Positions 17,505-26,986 are shown, counted from the stretch's first letter. The stretch: 64,000 nt of DNA from Bdellovibrionota bacterium (GCA_963170155.1 CAUJGP010000024.1:124001-188000), one strand, 5' to 3'. Translations and numbers: made by a program. The notes: generated from the letters alone by a model not told the origin.

Positions 17505-18355
17505 AGTTTTATAAAATGAGCGCAACTCAAAACACTTTCTTTTTTATTGAAGAGAGCAAACTCATTGAAAAAAACCATAACTTCTCTCTAGAGATCAACG
17601 ATCGAAGGACCTTGGCTCGAACTCTTTGTTCTGAGTACGGAACAAAAGCTGATGGATTGGTCATTATAAAGATAAAAGGGAATGGGGCCTGCGATTATGC
17701 GTGGGATTTTTATAATAAAGATGGTTCGTCTGCAGAAATGTGTGGAAACGCATCAAGGTGTATGGCGCTTTTTGTACGAGATTATTTAGGCTTTTCAAAA
17801 TCGCAGCTTGTATTTGAAACAGAAGCAGGAGTTATTCAGGTTCAATATTTGGAAAATAATATTTTTCGAGTTAAAATGCCAAGACATGAGATCAGGTCTT
17901 CATGGGAAATAGAAAAAAAAGAAGGCCAAGAGATACCATACTGTTTTATTAATACGGGTGTTCCTCATGTTGTTATCCCAACAACGGATCTTAGACGCGA
18001 CTCTTTACTACCGATGGCTAAGCATTTTCGATTCAAAAAGGAGTTCGGAGCTGCAGGTGCTAACGTGAGCTTTTTTCGTGAAAATCAAAATGGTAATTTT
18101 GAAGGTGTTACTTTTGAGCGCGGGGTTGAGGATTTCACGCAATCTTGTGGAACAGGTGTGGTTTCCATGGGATTGGCTATCTTTCATCGATACCCTCAGC
18201 TTTTCTCTTACGGGGAAGACAAACAAGTGACGATTCAAACTCCTGGCGGCGATTTATCTGTTGAATTGAAAGCAGCAGAAGATTTTTGTTGGCTTATAGG
18301 GCCTGCGCAGTTGGTGGAAATAATCGAGTGTTTACCTAAAGCAATTTTAACATAA
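17501..18355 (+). CDS. dapF: Diaminopimelate epimerase
   Basis: Converts LL- to meso-diaminopimelate for lysine and peptidoglycan. It is 284 residues. Both catalytic cysteines are present: SAEMCGNASRC in the first half and QSCGTGVVSMG in the second. The N-terminal motif, usually MSGAGNDF, reads MSATQNTFF, keeping the Asn but losing Gly and Asp. It starts inside the lipoprotein gene (ATGA overlap) and precedes dapA by 32 bases, so this is a genuine dap cluster. The replaced N-terminal residues are the only odd feature. Confidence 0.95.
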   Translation: MKFYKMSATQNTFFFIEESKLIEKNHNFSLEINDRRTLARTLCSEYGTKADGLVIIKIKGNGACDYAWDFYNKDGSSAEMCGNASRCMALFVRDYLGFSKSQLVFETEAGVIQVQYLENNIFRVKMPRHEIRSSWEIEKKEGQEIPYCFINTGVPHVVIPTTDLRRDSLLPMAKHFRFKKEFGAAGANVSFFRENQNGNFEGVTFERGVEDFTQSCGTGVVSMGLAIFHRYPQLFSYGEDKQVTIQTPGGDLSVELKAAEDFCWLIGPAQLVEIIECLPKAILT

Positions 18356-18387
18356 AATGTAAGAATAATTTTTTAAGAAGGTCGCTT

Positions 18388-19251
18388 ATGAAAAATTTTA
18401 AAACAACCATTACTGCTTTGGTCACCCCTTTTAAAAACAATCAAATTGATTTTAGTTCACTAGAAAAAATTGTGCAGTTTCAATTGAATCAGGGTGTAGG
18501 GGGCTTTGTTATCAATGGAACAACCGCAGAGAGTCCCACTTTAGACTGGTCAGAGGTTGCTGAAATTTTCTCTAAAGTGAAATCCTGGGTGAATCCGCAA
18601 GTCCCCCTTATTCTTGGAACAGGATTTAATTCGACACAAAAGACTATTAAGGTCAGCCAAGCCGCTGAATCTTTAGGAGCCGATGCTGTTTTAGTTGTGG
18701 TGCCTTATTATAATAAACCCCCGCAAAGAGGATTGATTGCGCATTTTGAATCCATTGCTGAGTCTATTCAAATTCCTGTCGTGCTGTACAATGTTCCATC
18801 AAGAACGATCACATCACTTTCATTGGAGAGCATCATTACACTTTCCAAACATAAAAACATTATTGGTATTAAAGAGGCTTCAGGAGATATTGCATTAGCA
18901 AGTGCGATTGCGAGAGGGTGTGGGGAAAACTTTCTTTTATTATCAGGCGATGATGGAACTTATCCGGAGTTTTTAGAGGCGGGTGGACACGGTGTTGTCT
19001 CTGTTGCGAGCCATATTATTCCCCAGGTTTTTGCTGATTTATTAAAAGATAAAAGCCAGGCAAAAACGTATAAAAAATACTTACATTTAATAGGATTGCT
19101 TTTTTCGGAAGCTAATCCAATTCCCGTCAAAAAGACATTGCAGTTGATGGGATTGATAGAATCAGCCGAACTTCGCCTTCCTCTTTGTGAATTAGAGGAG
19201 CCGTCTTCCAGAGAATTAGTTTCAGAATTGCAGAAAATGGGGTTAATGTGA
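18388..19251 (+). CDS. dapA: 4-hydroxy-tetrahydrodipicolinate synthase
   Basis: Condenses pyruvate with aspartate semialdehyde, the first committed step of DAP/lysine synthesis. It is a TIM-barrel aldolase of 287 residues. Visible signatures are GTTAESPTL near residue 44, PYYNKPPQRG with the catalytic Tyr, YNVPSRT, and GIKEASGD carrying the Schiff-base Lys near residue 160. GAAGG precedes the ATG. The end overlaps dapB by 4 bases. All catalytic elements are present and the length is standard. Confidence 0.96.
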   Translation: MKNFKTTITALVTPFKNNQIDFSSLEKIVQFQLNQGVGGFVINGTTAESPTLDWSEVAEIFSKVKSWVNPQVPLILGTGFNSTQKTIKVSQAAESLGADAVLVVVPYYNKPPQRGLIAHFESIAESIQIPVVLYNVPSRTITSLSLESIITLSKHKNIIGIKEASGDIALASAIARGCGENFLLLSGDDGTYPEFLEAGGHGVVSVASHIIPQVFADLLKDKSQAKTYKKYLHLIGLLFSEANPIPVKKTLQLMGLIESAELRLPLCELEEPSSRELVSELQKMGLM

Positions 19252-19961
19252 AAAAAGAAAGTAACGTTACTCGAGTGGGTGTTGCTGGTGCTGGTGGGCG
19301 TATTGGAAAAGAACTGTTTAACCTGATTCATCAACACCCTGGGTTTGAAGCGAGTTTGGGAATTGGTCATAATGCGAACGGATTTTTAATCCAGGCTTTG
19401 AAGTTTGATCAAACGTTATCTTCTCATCTTGATGTTCTTATTGATTTTTCGTCTCCAGAACTTTTTGAAGATTCCCTGGCATTTTGTAAAAATTATAAGA
19501 TACCGTTTGTGAGTGGAACTACAGGTCTGGCACCACATCACCACGATCAAATGCAGGCTGCTGGAGCTTTTATTCCTATTTTGTGGTCTCCTAATATGAG
19601 TCTTGGAATTGCTTTGTTAAAGAGAGCAATGAGCTTATTTAAATCGACAGCCCACTTTGATTTTCAATTGGAGGAGTGGCATCATCGTTACAAAAAAGAT
19701 CATCCCAGTGGGACTGCTCTTTTTTTGCAAGCAGAGTTAGAAAAAGTCGTTAATAAACAGTGTCCTCCTCCTCTTGTGATGCGTGCTGGTGGTATTTTTG
19801 GAGTTCATAAGGTTTATGCGGTTTCTGATGAAGAAATTATTTCTTTTGAGCATACGGCCTTAAATCGAACTGTTTTCGCTAAGGGCGCTTTAGTCGGGGC
19901 TAGTTGGTTACTTGCTCAAGCGAAAAATGGTGTCTACTCCATGGATGATGTCATATCATGA
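19248..19961 (+). CDS. dapB: 4-hydroxy-tetrahydrodipicolinate reductase
   Basis: NAD(P)H-dependent enzyme following DapA. It is 237 residues and starts with GTG in a GTGA overlap with the dapA stop. The nucleotide-binding motif is GVAGAGGRIGKEL, then SGTTGL, and the catalytic signature EEWHHRYKKDHPSGTAL holds the His pair and Lys. Slightly shorter than the E. coli enzyme. The start of the next gene lies 4 bases after its stop, so the cluster continues. Confidence 0.95.
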   Translation: MKKESNVTRVGVAGAGGRIGKELFNLIHQHPGFEASLGIGHNANGFLIQALKFDQTLSSHLDVLIDFSSPELFEDSLAFCKNYKIPFVSGTTGLAPHHHDQMQAAGAFIPILWSPNMSLGIALLKRAMSLFKSTAHFDFQLEEWHHRYKKDHPSGTALFLQAELEKVVNKQCPPPLVMRAGGIFGVHKVYAVSDEEIISFEHTALNRTVFAKGALVGASWLLAQAKNGVYSMDDVIS

Positions 19962-19965
19962 AGAA

Positions 19966-20478
19966 ATGACGTCTTCATCTTCAGTGCTCATAGGAATTGA
20001 AGTAGGTCTTTTAAGGGGATTAGAGACCATGCGCTGGGTTCTTGAATCTCTTCAAGAGTTTATGGAGACCTTAGCCATTTCTTCTGTAGTTCAATGCCAT
20101 ATTTCTAACGATAGATCTTGTTTACGAGTCGTGATTAAAGCGGCAACTCATTTGTCAGCTGAACAGATGATTCAAGAGTTCATGAGCATAGAATATGAGT
20201 ATAACGAAACAATGACGGAGATGGAAGCGATACGCTGTTTTCTATTGGCATTTGATCAACAAGTCAGTTTGGCTCCAAGTATTATCTTACCACATCCTCA
20301 AATGACGGATCACTCTTCTTGGCTTTATTGTTCATGGGAAACAGCCAGGAATTACAGGCATCCCATTTTAGACCAAAGCTTGGAAAAACTCATTTCAAAA
20401 ATAAATCTAGCAGATATTATTTTTTACAGTCAGGGTAAATCAATTACGAATAAATGGATTACGTCAGCAGTGAGGTAG
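19966..20478 (+). CDS. FolK-like (HPPK-fold) protein with degenerate active site
   Basis: 170 residues from ATG 19966, 4 bases after dapB. The layout follows 6-hydroxymethyl-dihydropterin pyrophosphokinase: an N-terminal IGIEVGLLRGLETM in place of the GSN-x-G motif, a central SIEYEYNE, then LPHPQMTDHSSWLYC and a late RHPIL, matching the family's LPHP-x-R-FVL-HP order. The catalytic R-x-IDIDIL segment is replaced by IRCFLLAF, and the GRxR stretch is missing. If the fold call is right, catalysis is probably lost or changed. It could instead be an unrelated small protein; the LPHP region carries most of the weight. Confidence 0.5.
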   Translation: MTSSSSVLIGIEVGLLRGLETMRWVLESLQEFMETLAISSVVQCHISNDRSCLRVVIKAATHLSAEQMIQEFMSIEYEYNETMTEMEAIRCFLLAFDQQVSLAPSIILPHPQMTDHSSWLYCSWETARNYRHPILDQSLEKLISKINLADIIFYSQGKSITNKWITSAVR

Positions 20479-20521
20479 TGTATTACGGGCCGTTCATTTT
20501 TAAATAATGATTTTGTTACTT

Positions 20522-20887
20522 CTACCCGACTTTATTGAAAATGTCACCGAGGACATCTTTTTGGCTTTCTCTTTTATTTAAAACAAAATACATCAAATCA
20601 TCAACAATCTGTAAATCTCGATTATTAGAGTGGTGGAATTTAACCCCAACCCCTTTTTGGCCTCTCCAAATAACTTCTGCAGTTAATTTTCGAACTCTTG
20701 AACCAACATTCAGTACAAGGTGAAGTCGATCACCAGGAAGAAACTCTGGTGTTTCCTTTTCTAAAAAAGCACCTGTGAGGCTGATATTTTTCAATGTTCC
20801 TTGGTTTTGGTTTCGAGAATAACTTTTTCTGTATTCCACTTCCATTGAAAGTGGAATTCTGGGGGCTATTTGTCTTTCTAATGACAT
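20522..20887 (-). CDS. PilZ-domain protein
   Basis: 121-residue single-domain protein. PilZ domains sense cyclic di-GMP through an RxxxR motif and a D/NxSxxG motif. The second is intact (NISLTGAFLE). The first is altered: ERQIAPR has Gln where the first Arg of RxxxR normally falls, with an Arg one residue earlier. The beta-barrel core follows (PGDRLHLVLN, AEVIWRGQKGVGVKF), then a helical tail. It has its own promoter region, divergent from rho, and converges with the FolK-like gene. Such proteins tune motility or surface behaviour; the target is unknown. Confidence 0.85.
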   Translation of the reverse strand: MSLERQIAPRIPLSMEVEYRKSYSRNQNQGTLKNISLTGAFLEKETPEFLPGDRLHLVLNVGSRVRKLTAEVIWRGQKGVGVKFHHSNNRDLQIVDDLMYFVLNKRESQKDVLGDIFNKVG

Positions 20888-21254
20888 AACGACTCCTTCC
20901 TCACAACCTCTCTTTCGGAAGAAAAGAAGAAGATCTTGAGGTTGTTATGCCTAAATTTAAAACAAAAATAAAAAAGCCCACCCTTTACTTGGCTTTAAAA
21001 GAGATCAATTTAAGGTCCGTTAGACTATTGTCTCATTTTGAACCACGAGTTTCATGAAACAAAAATAGGATTCATGACAATAACTTACTAAAAATGAGAT
21101 TCTCAGCCTATCAGCTCAGTGGCTGGCCGATAAAATCGTATTGACAAAAATAAGGAATCCAGTAAACTTGAAGACTAAGTCATAGATGCTTGTATTTTCC
21201 TATATTTTTGAAATCCATTCTTTTTTTTAATTAATGCAAATCAAGGAGTCTCCT
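20888..21254. other. Divergent intergenic region PilZ / rho (367 bases)
   Basis: Region between two divergent starts. It contains a good promoter for rho (21141-21168, listed separately) and leaves an 80-base rho leader. Rho genes are often autoregulated through their leader, but I see no clear structure here beyond a weak AAAGCC/GGCTTT pair around 20970-21000. No small gene was found. Confidence 0.5.
21141..21168 (+). promoter_or_regulatory. Sigma-70-type promoter of rho
   Basis: A perfect -35 TTGACA at 21141-21146 and a -10 TAAACT at 21163-21168 are separated by 16 bases. Transcription would start near 21175, about 80 bases before the chosen TTG start. This is the best-matching promoter I found in the window. 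Confidence 0.62.
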
Positions 21255-23135
21255 TTGTCCGAAACTAAAGATTCAAGCCCTGAGGCTAAGAAGCCTCGAA
21301 GAACTAAATCTATTGAAAGTAAAAAACAATCTTCAGAAGAACAAACTCAAGTTAAACCTCCAGTAGAAGTTTCCGAAGGAGTGGTAGCCGCACCACCTAC
21401 AACAGAGGAGGGTGGAGCCAAAGAGTCATCAGCAAATCAAGGAGAATCCATGAAAAACTCTCCTGCTGAGAGTGCGTCATCTGCTGACAAGTCTGCAGAA
21501 TCCTCTTCAACACCATCTTCTGCCAAAGTAACAAATTCGAATGCAGCTCCCTCATCTGAAACAGGAACAGGAGAGCCTCAGAGAGAGAAAAATGGTGGTT
21601 ATCAGAAAAAATTTGATAAAAATAGGTATAATAATAATTACCGAAAAGATAATTACCGGAAGGATTACCGAGGCCAGGAGGGTCGTCAAGAGCGCCCAGA
21701 TCGGCAAGACTACCGACAGGACCGACAAGATCGCCAGCAATATGGTGGAAATGGACGTTCTCAAGGAGGAGGTCAGCAGTCCTTCTCACAAGAAGATCAT
21801 CATCTCTCTGCCAATAGCGATGGATCGAATTATGAAGTTGATTTAGCTGAAATTAATCTCACTGATGCGGAAAAAAGTGAGCTGAATTCAAAAGATTTAA
21901 AATCTAAAAATATCGGTGATTTGACGACTCTCGCACTTAAGCTAAAAATTGAAAATGCAGCAGGGATGCGCCGTCAAGATATGGTATTTGAAATCCTCAA
22001 ACGAGCTGCTCGCTTAGGGGAAGATATTTATGGAAGTGGTGTTCTTGAGATTTTACCAGATGGTTATGGATTTTTAAGATCTCCTGATTACAATTATCTA
22101 CCAGGACCAGATGATATCTATGTCAGCCCTTCTCAGATCCGTCGCTTTGGATTGCGTACGGGAGATACCATTACGGGAACTGTTCGCCCCCCTAAAGATG
22201 GAGAGCGTTATTTTGCTCTTCTTAAAGTGGATTCACTTAACTTTGAGACTCCGGAAAAAAGTAAAGATAAGATTCTTTTTGATAACCTCACTCCATTATA
22301 CCCTAATCAGAGACTGCAACTCGAATATAATCCTGGAGAATACACAACGCGGGTCGTGGATTTAATGGCTCCTCTGGGTAATGGGCAGCGAGCCTTGATT
22401 GTAGCACCTCCTCGAACGGGTAAAACCGTTTTGATGCAAAATATTGCTAATGCTATTTCTATTAACCGGCCCGATGTGAAATTAATTGTTTTATTGATTG
22501 ATGAGCGGCCTGAAGAAGTTACAGACATGTCTCGAAACGTCAAAGGAGAAGTGGTGAGTTCAACTTTTGACGAACCACCTACGCGACACGTTCAAGTTGC
22601 TGAAATGGTTCTTGAAAAAGCAAAACGTTTAGTGGAACACAAGCACGATGTTGTGATTCTTCTTGATTCTATCACCCGACTTGCCCGAGCTTATAATACT
22701 GTTGTTCCTCCCTCAGGAAAGATTTTATCAGGAGGTGTGGACTCCAATGCTCTTCATAAACCAAAGCGATTTTTTGGAGCGGCTCGAAATATTGAAGAGG
22801 GTGGAAGCTTAACGATTATTGCTACTGCTCTCATTGATACGGGTTCCAGAATGGATGAGGTTATTTTTGAAGAGTTTAAAGGAACAGGCAATGCGGAGAT
22901 TCATTTGGATCGTAAGCTTATGGAAAAACGAATATTTCCGTGTATGGATATTAATAAGTCAGGCACTCGAAAAGAAGACTTGTTGATAGAAAAGGCAGAT
23001 TTAAATCGTTTGTGGATTTTACGTAAAGTTTTAGCTCCTATGAATGTGATCGACAGCATGGAATTTTTGCTTGGTAAGCTTCAATCGACTAAAACGAATA
23101 AAGAGTTCCTGAATGGAATGAGTGGTGGCAATTAA
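21255..23135 (+). CDS. rho: Transcription termination factor Rho with long disordered N-terminus
   Basis: Hexameric RNA-dependent ATPase that ends transcription. I choose TTG 21255 because AAGGAG (21243-21248) precedes it by 6 bases, whereas the earlier in-frame ATG at 21234 follows a T/A run with no binding site. That gives 626 residues, against about 420 for E. coli Rho. The extra part is residues 1 to about 185: Ser/Glu/Pro-rich first, then Arg/Asn/Asp/Gln/Gly-rich (many RQD, YRKD and GG units). After it come the Rho N-terminal helices, the RNA-binding domain ([15 protein letters not shown]) and Walker A APPRTGKT (from residue 384). The motor region is complete. Confidence 0.95.
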   Translation: MSETKDSSPEAKKPRRTKSIESKKQSSEEQTQVKPPVEVSEGVVAAPPTTEEGGAKESSANQGESMKNSPAESASSADKSAESSSTPSSAKVTNSNAAPSSETGTGEPQREKNGGYQKKFDKNRYNNNYRKDNYRKDYRGQEGRQERPDRQDYRQDRQDRQQYGGNGRSQGGGQQSFSQEDHHLSANSDGSNYEVDLAEINLTDAEKSELNSKDLKSKNIGDLTTLALKLKIENAAGMRRQDMVFEILKRAARLGEDIYGSGVLEILPDGYGFLRSPDYNYLPGPDDIYVSPSQIRRFGLRTGDTITGTVRPPKDGERYFALLKVDSLNFETPEKSKDKILFDNLTPLYPNQRLQLEYNPGEYTTRVVDLMAPLGNGQRALIVAPPRTGKTVLMQNIANAISINRPDVKLIVLLIDERPEEVTDMSRNVKGEVVSSTFDEPPTRHVQVAEMVLEKAKRLVEHKHDVVILLDSITRLARAYNTVVPPSGKILSGGVDSNALHKPKRFFGAARNIEEGGSLTIIATALIDTGSRMDEVIFEEFKGTGNAEIHLDRKLMEKRIFPCMDINKSGTRKEDLLIEKADLNRLWILRKVLAPMNVIDSMEFLLGKLQSTKTNKEFLNGMSGGN

Positions 23136-23252
23136 TTGGTGCTATGAAACTCAATTCCGCATACTGACTAATTAGTGTGAAAAGAACTCGACAAGAGGTT
23201 TTGTTCTGTGATAGAGGTCATGGCTTCCGTAATAACAAGGGGACGAAATAAG

Positions 23253-23501
23253 ATGAAAAAAAATATTCATCCCGAGCTAAAAGATGTAATTTTTAAAGAT
23301 GTTTCATGTGATTATACTTTTCTAGGTAAATCAACTCTGGGTTCAAAAGAAACCATGAAGTGGGAAGATGGTAAAGAATATCCCGTGATTAAGGTGGAGA
23401 TATCGTCTGCCTCTCATCCATTCTTTACTGGTAAACAGCGTGTAATGGATACTGAAGGTCGTATTGATCGGTTCCGTAAGAAGTACGGCCCTAAAAAGTA
23501 G
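23253..23501 (+). CDS. rpmE: Ribosomal protein bL31, type B
   Basis: 82-residue protein of the 50S subunit. [18 protein letters not shown] and [20 protein letters not shown] match the zinc-free B type of bL31, which lacks the four cysteines of the A type. The frame is open upstream, but ATG 23253 has AAGGGGAC about 9 bases before it and gives the standard N-terminus. rho followed by rpmE is a common order. A clear terminator lies 29 bases after the stop, ending this transcription unit. Confidence 0.95.
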   Translation: MKKNIHPELKDVIFKDVSCDYTFLGKSTLGSKETMKWEDGKEYPVIKVEISSASHPFFTGKQRVMDTEGRIDRFRKKYGPKK

Positions 23502-23529
23502 GCATTATAGTTTTTATTTTTTTAGAAAG

Positions 23530-23558
23530 TGCGACCAATAGGTCGCATTTTTATTTTT
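23530..23558 (+). terminator. Intrinsic terminator after rpmE
   Basis: TGCGACC (23530-23536) pairs perfectly with GGTCGCA (23541-23547) around AATA, followed by TTTTTATTTTT. This is a canonical stem plus U-run in the gap before prfA. Confidence 0.88.
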
Positions 23559-23711
23559 CCATTTCATATAAAAATTTGTTATAGGTATTTGATAGAGAAT
23601 ACTAACCTTTGGTTCAATAGGAACAAGGGATTGTCTAAGAGACTTCACGAAGTAAAAAGGTTTTAAGATAGAGTTGCTGGGGAATAAAACTCCTGCAGTA
23701 AGGGTTTCAAA

Positions 23712-24785
23712 ATGTTTTCAAAGTTATCTGAAGTCGAATCCCGTTATGAAGAAGTTAATTTACAGCTTCAAAAGCCTGACATTGCTTCTAATCAAAAGCA
23801 ATATCGAAGTTTAATGAAAGAACTTGCCAGTTTAGAAAAAGTCGTTGTTTTTTATCGAGAGTATAAAAAGAAAAAACAAGCTTATGAGTCCAATTTGGCT
23901 CTTCTGCAATCTGAAAAAGACCCAGAAATGCGAGAACTTTTGAAAGAAGAAATCAAGCAAATGGAGTCGGAGATTCCCTTAATGGAAGATGAGTTAAAAA
24001 TCATTTTGCTTCCAAAAGATCCTGATAATGAAAAAAATGTTCTTATTGAGGTTCGAGCGGGTACAGGGGGGGATGAAGCAAGTCTTTTTGCGGATGAATT
24101 ATTCCGTGCCTACACTTATTATTGCCAAAAACAAGGATGGACGGTGAAGTTGCTGTCTATGTCTGAAGGTAATGTAGGTGGCGTTAAAGAAGTTATTGCG
24201 AGTGTTGCTGGTGATAGTGTGTACGGGAAATTGAAATATGAAAGCGGAGTACACCGTGTTCAACGGATACCCAAAACAGAAACACAAGGGCGAATTCACA
24301 CTTCGACAGTTACGGTGGCTATTATTCCTGAACAAGAAGAAAATGAACTCAAGATAGATCCTAAGGATTTGCGCATTGATGTGACAAGATCCCAAGGAGC
24401 GGGAGGACAATCGGTCAATACAACAGATTCTGCAGTAAGAGTCACCCATCTACCAACAGGAATTATTGTGTTTTGCCAAGAGGGAAAATCACAGTTGGGA
24501 AATAGAGAGCAGGCCATGAGAATACTCTATTCTAAACTGGCAGCTCTTGAAGAAGAAAAAAAGCGGAAAGAGGCCTCTGAAACAAGATTGGCTCAAATTG
24601 GAACTGGAGACCGTTCTGAAAGAATTCGCACTTATAACTTTCCTCAATCACGAATTACAGATCATCGGATTGGCTTCACTATTCATCAAATGGATGCCGT
24701 TATGGGCGGTGAATTGGAGCTTTTGATTGATCCTATTTTAACACATTACCAGGCAGAAGCTTTGAAAAATCAAGCTCAGCATTAA
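23712..24785 (+). CDS. prfA: Peptide chain release factor 1
   Basis: Recognises UAA and UAG stop codons and triggers peptide release. It is 357 residues. The GGQ motif, whose Gln is methylated by PrmC, sits in [15 protein letters not shown] near residue 231, and the segment [19 protein letters not shown] is typical of class I factors. RF1 rather than RF2 is indicated by the absence of the internal frameshift site and by pairing with prmC, which starts 6 bases later. prfA-prmC-murA form one compact unit. Confidence 0.95.
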   Translation: MFSKLSEVESRYEEVNLQLQKPDIASNQKQYRSLMKELASLEKVVVFYREYKKKKQAYESNLALLQSEKDPEMRELLKEEIKQMESEIPLMEDELKIILLPKDPDNEKNVLIEVRAGTGGDEASLFADELFRAYTYYCQKQGWTVKLLSMSEGNVGGVKEVIASVAGDSVYGKLKYESGVHRVQRIPKTETQGRIHTSTVTVAIIPEQEENELKIDPKDLRIDVTRSQGAGGQSVNTTDSAVRVTHLPTGIIVFCQEGKSQLGNREQAMRILYSKLAALEEEKKRKEASETRLAQIGTGDRSERIRTYNFPQSRITDHRIGFTIHQMDAVMGGELELLIDPILTHYQAEALKNQAQH

Positions 24786-24791
24786 GGGCTC

Positions 24792-25655
24792 ATGAAAGTT
24801 CGAGAGATATTCGAAAAGTCAGTGCATTTTTTTCATGAAAAACAAATCAATCATCCAAGATTTGAAGCGGAACTTCTTTTAGCCTCTGTTTTGAAGACAG
24901 ATCGTGTCGGTGTGTATTTAAAATATGAAACACCTTTGAATGATTCAGAAATTAGTGTTTTGCGAGAGCTTGTCGTTCGAAAAGGAAGAGGAGAGCCAAC
25001 TGCTTATTTATTAGGTGAAAAATATTTTTATAATCGCCGATTTGAAGTGGGCCCGGGAGTTTTGATTCCACGACCTGAGACGGAACAAATTGTGGAGGAA
25101 GTGCTTTCTTTTCTAAAAGCCTATCCAAGAGAACTCTTGAGAATAGCTGACTTAGGCACAGGTACGGGATGTTTGGGTATTACATTAGGACTTCAAACAC
25201 AAGGCTCTGAAGTCACTTTAATAGAGCAATCAGAGGATGCCCATCGTTATGCTCAGATTAATTTACAAAAACTCATAGATGAAAAAAATAAAGATAAATT
25301 TTATTTAATAAAAAGCTCAGTAGAGGCTTTTCAGTCGGATCATCGTTTTTATGTGATTGTAGCAAATCCTCCTTATATTGATTTTGAAGATTCTGATCTC
25401 CAGAAAGAAGTCAGGGATTATGAGCCTCCGGAAGCTCTTTTTGCCTCAGATGGAGGGTATGCTGTGATTTCTTCATGGATTCAATTTGTAGTGGAACAAT
25501 TGGAGCCTGGTGGAGCTAGTTTTTTTGAAATAGGACACAATCAAGGGTTAGAGGTTAAAAAGCTTTTTCAAGCGAAGGGTTGCTTTCAATCTGTTGAAGT
25601 ACTTCAAGATTTTAATCAGAAAGATCGTATTATAAAGGCGGTAAAATATGGATAA
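24792..25655 (+). CDS. prmC: Release factor glutamine methyltransferase
   Basis: SAM-dependent enzyme that methylates the Gln of the GGQ motif of release factors. It is 287 residues. The N-terminal helical domain precedes PGVLIPRPETEQIVEE, then the SAM-binding DLGTGTGCLGITL near residue 116 and the catalytic NPPY (VANPPYIDF) near residue 192. It sits directly after its substrate gene prfA and overlaps murA by 8 bases. Confidence 0.95.
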   Translation: MKVREIFEKSVHFFHEKQINHPRFEAELLLASVLKTDRVGVYLKYETPLNDSEISVLRELVVRKGRGEPTAYLLGEKYFYNRRFEVGPGVLIPRPETEQIVEEVLSFLKAYPRELLRIADLGTGTGCLGITLGLQTQGSEVTLIEQSEDAHRYAQINLQKLIDEKNKDKFYLIKSSVEAFQSDHRFYVIVANPPYIDFEDSDLQKEVRDYEPPEALFASDGGYAVISSWIQFVVEQLEPGGASFFEIGHNQGLEVKKLFQAKGCFQSVEVLQDFNQKDRIIKAVKYG

Positions 25656-26898
25656 GATGATTGTTCAGGGTGGGCATCAGTTAAATGGCAGTGTGCGAGT
25701 GAGTGGCGCTAAAAATGCAGCTTTGCCCATTTTATTTTCTGCTTTATTGGCAGAGGGAAAACACTGTTTTAGAAACGTTCCAAAGCTAAAGGACATTGAT
25801 TCAACGGCAAGTTTGTTGGAATCGTTAGGATGTGAAACTTCGTGGGAACAAGATACTTTTTATGTTCATGTGAAGAAACCAAAATCTTTTGAAGCTCATT
25901 ATGATTTAGTTCGAAAAATGAGAGCCAGTTTTTTATGTATGGGCCCTCTTTTAGCTAAATACGGTGAAGCCGTGGTTTCTTTACCTGGTGGGTGTGCTAT
26001 TGGAGCCAGACCTATAAATCTTCATCTTGAAGCAATGAAGGCCTTAGGTGCTGAAATTACTTTGAATGAAGGTTATGCAAAGGCCTCAGCCAAAAAACTG
26101 AAAGGAGTTCCTTTTCTTTTTGAAACATCAACAGTGGGTGGAACTGAAAATATGTTAATGGCTGCTGCTTTAGCAGACGGTGAAACGATTATCGAGAATG
26201 CCGCGAAAGAGCCAGAGATTGTTGATTTAGCTAATTATTTAAATGCAATGGGAGCTAAAATCACAGGCCATGGTACGAGTATCATTCGTATTGAAGGTGT
26301 GGAACAACTGAAACCCGCTGAACATACTATTATGCCTGACCGAATTGAAGCAGGAACATTACTCATTGCGGGAGCAATTACAGGAGGTGAAGTTCAGGTG
26401 AGGGGATGCTCTCCTTTACTTTATGAATCGCTCATTTACAAAATGCAAGAATCGGGATTCAAGTGTACGGTAACTCAGGATGATGTGACCATACACCCTT
26501 GTGCATCTTGGGTAGGAGTCGATGTCACGACAGCGCCTTATCCTCTTTTTCCCACGGATCTTCAAGCTCAGTATATGTCTTTAATGGCTATAGCTCAGGG
26601 AACATCGGTGATTACAGAGACTGTATTTGAAAATCGTTTTATGCATGTTCAAGAATTGGTTCGATTGGGAGCGGATATCACGCCTAAATCGCGTGTGGCT
26701 GTGGTGCGTGGGAAACCAAAAGCTTTAAAGGGGGCTCCTGTAATGGCTACGGATTTAAGGGCTAGTGCGAGTTTAGTCTTGGCAGGGTTAGCGGCTCAGG
26801 GGGAAACGAGTGTGGGTCGGATTTACCATTTGGATCGTGGTTATGAAAAACTAGAGGAAAAATTGATTTCTCTAGGAGCAAAAATCGGAAGACAGTAG
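25648..26898 (+). CDS. murA: UDP-N-acetylglucosamine 1-carboxyvinyltransferase
   Basis: First committed step of peptidoglycan synthesis, adding enolpyruvate to UDP-GlcNAc in the cytosol. It is 416 residues. The active-site Cys116 lies in LPGGCAIGARPINLHL; it is Cys, not Asp, so the enzyme should be of the fosfomycin-sensitive class by this residue. The N-terminus GGHQLNGSVRVSGAKNAALP is diagnostic and RASASLVLAGLAAQG occurs near the end. The start is inside prmC. No second copy is seen in the window. Confidence 0.96.
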   Translation: MDKMIVQGGHQLNGSVRVSGAKNAALPILFSALLAEGKHCFRNVPKLKDIDSTASLLESLGCETSWEQDTFYVHVKKPKSFEAHYDLVRKMRASFLCMGPLLAKYGEAVVSLPGGCAIGARPINLHLEAMKALGAEITLNEGYAKASAKKLKGVPFLFETSTVGGTENMLMAAALADGETIIENAAKEPEIVDLANYLNAMGAKITGHGTSIIRIEGVEQLKPAEHTIMPDRIEAGTLLIAGAITGGEVQVRGCSPLLYESLIYKMQESGFKCTVTQDDVTIHPCASWVGVDVTTAPYPLFPTDLQAQYMSLMAIAQGTSVITETVFENRFMHVQELVRLGADITPKSRVAVVRGKPKALKGAPVMATDLRASASLVLAGLAAQGETSVGRIYHLDRGYEKLEEKLISLGAKIGRQ

Positions 26899-26986
26899 AT
26901 GTTAGCAGTCATTAAAGAACGGGCCGGAGCGGATCGTATTCAATGAAGAGTGGGCCGTAAGGGCTAGGTTATAAGTTGAAGGTTCT

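Noticed and set aside
21397-21789. Minus-strand frame of 130 codons opposite the Rho extension
   Set aside because: It is an antisense shadow of a compositionally biased region, with no binding site or conserved motif.
26916-26984. AAAGAAC ... GTTCTTT pair after murA as a terminator
   Set aside because: The arms are only 7 bases and about 55 bases apart with no compact hairpin, so termination is not supported.
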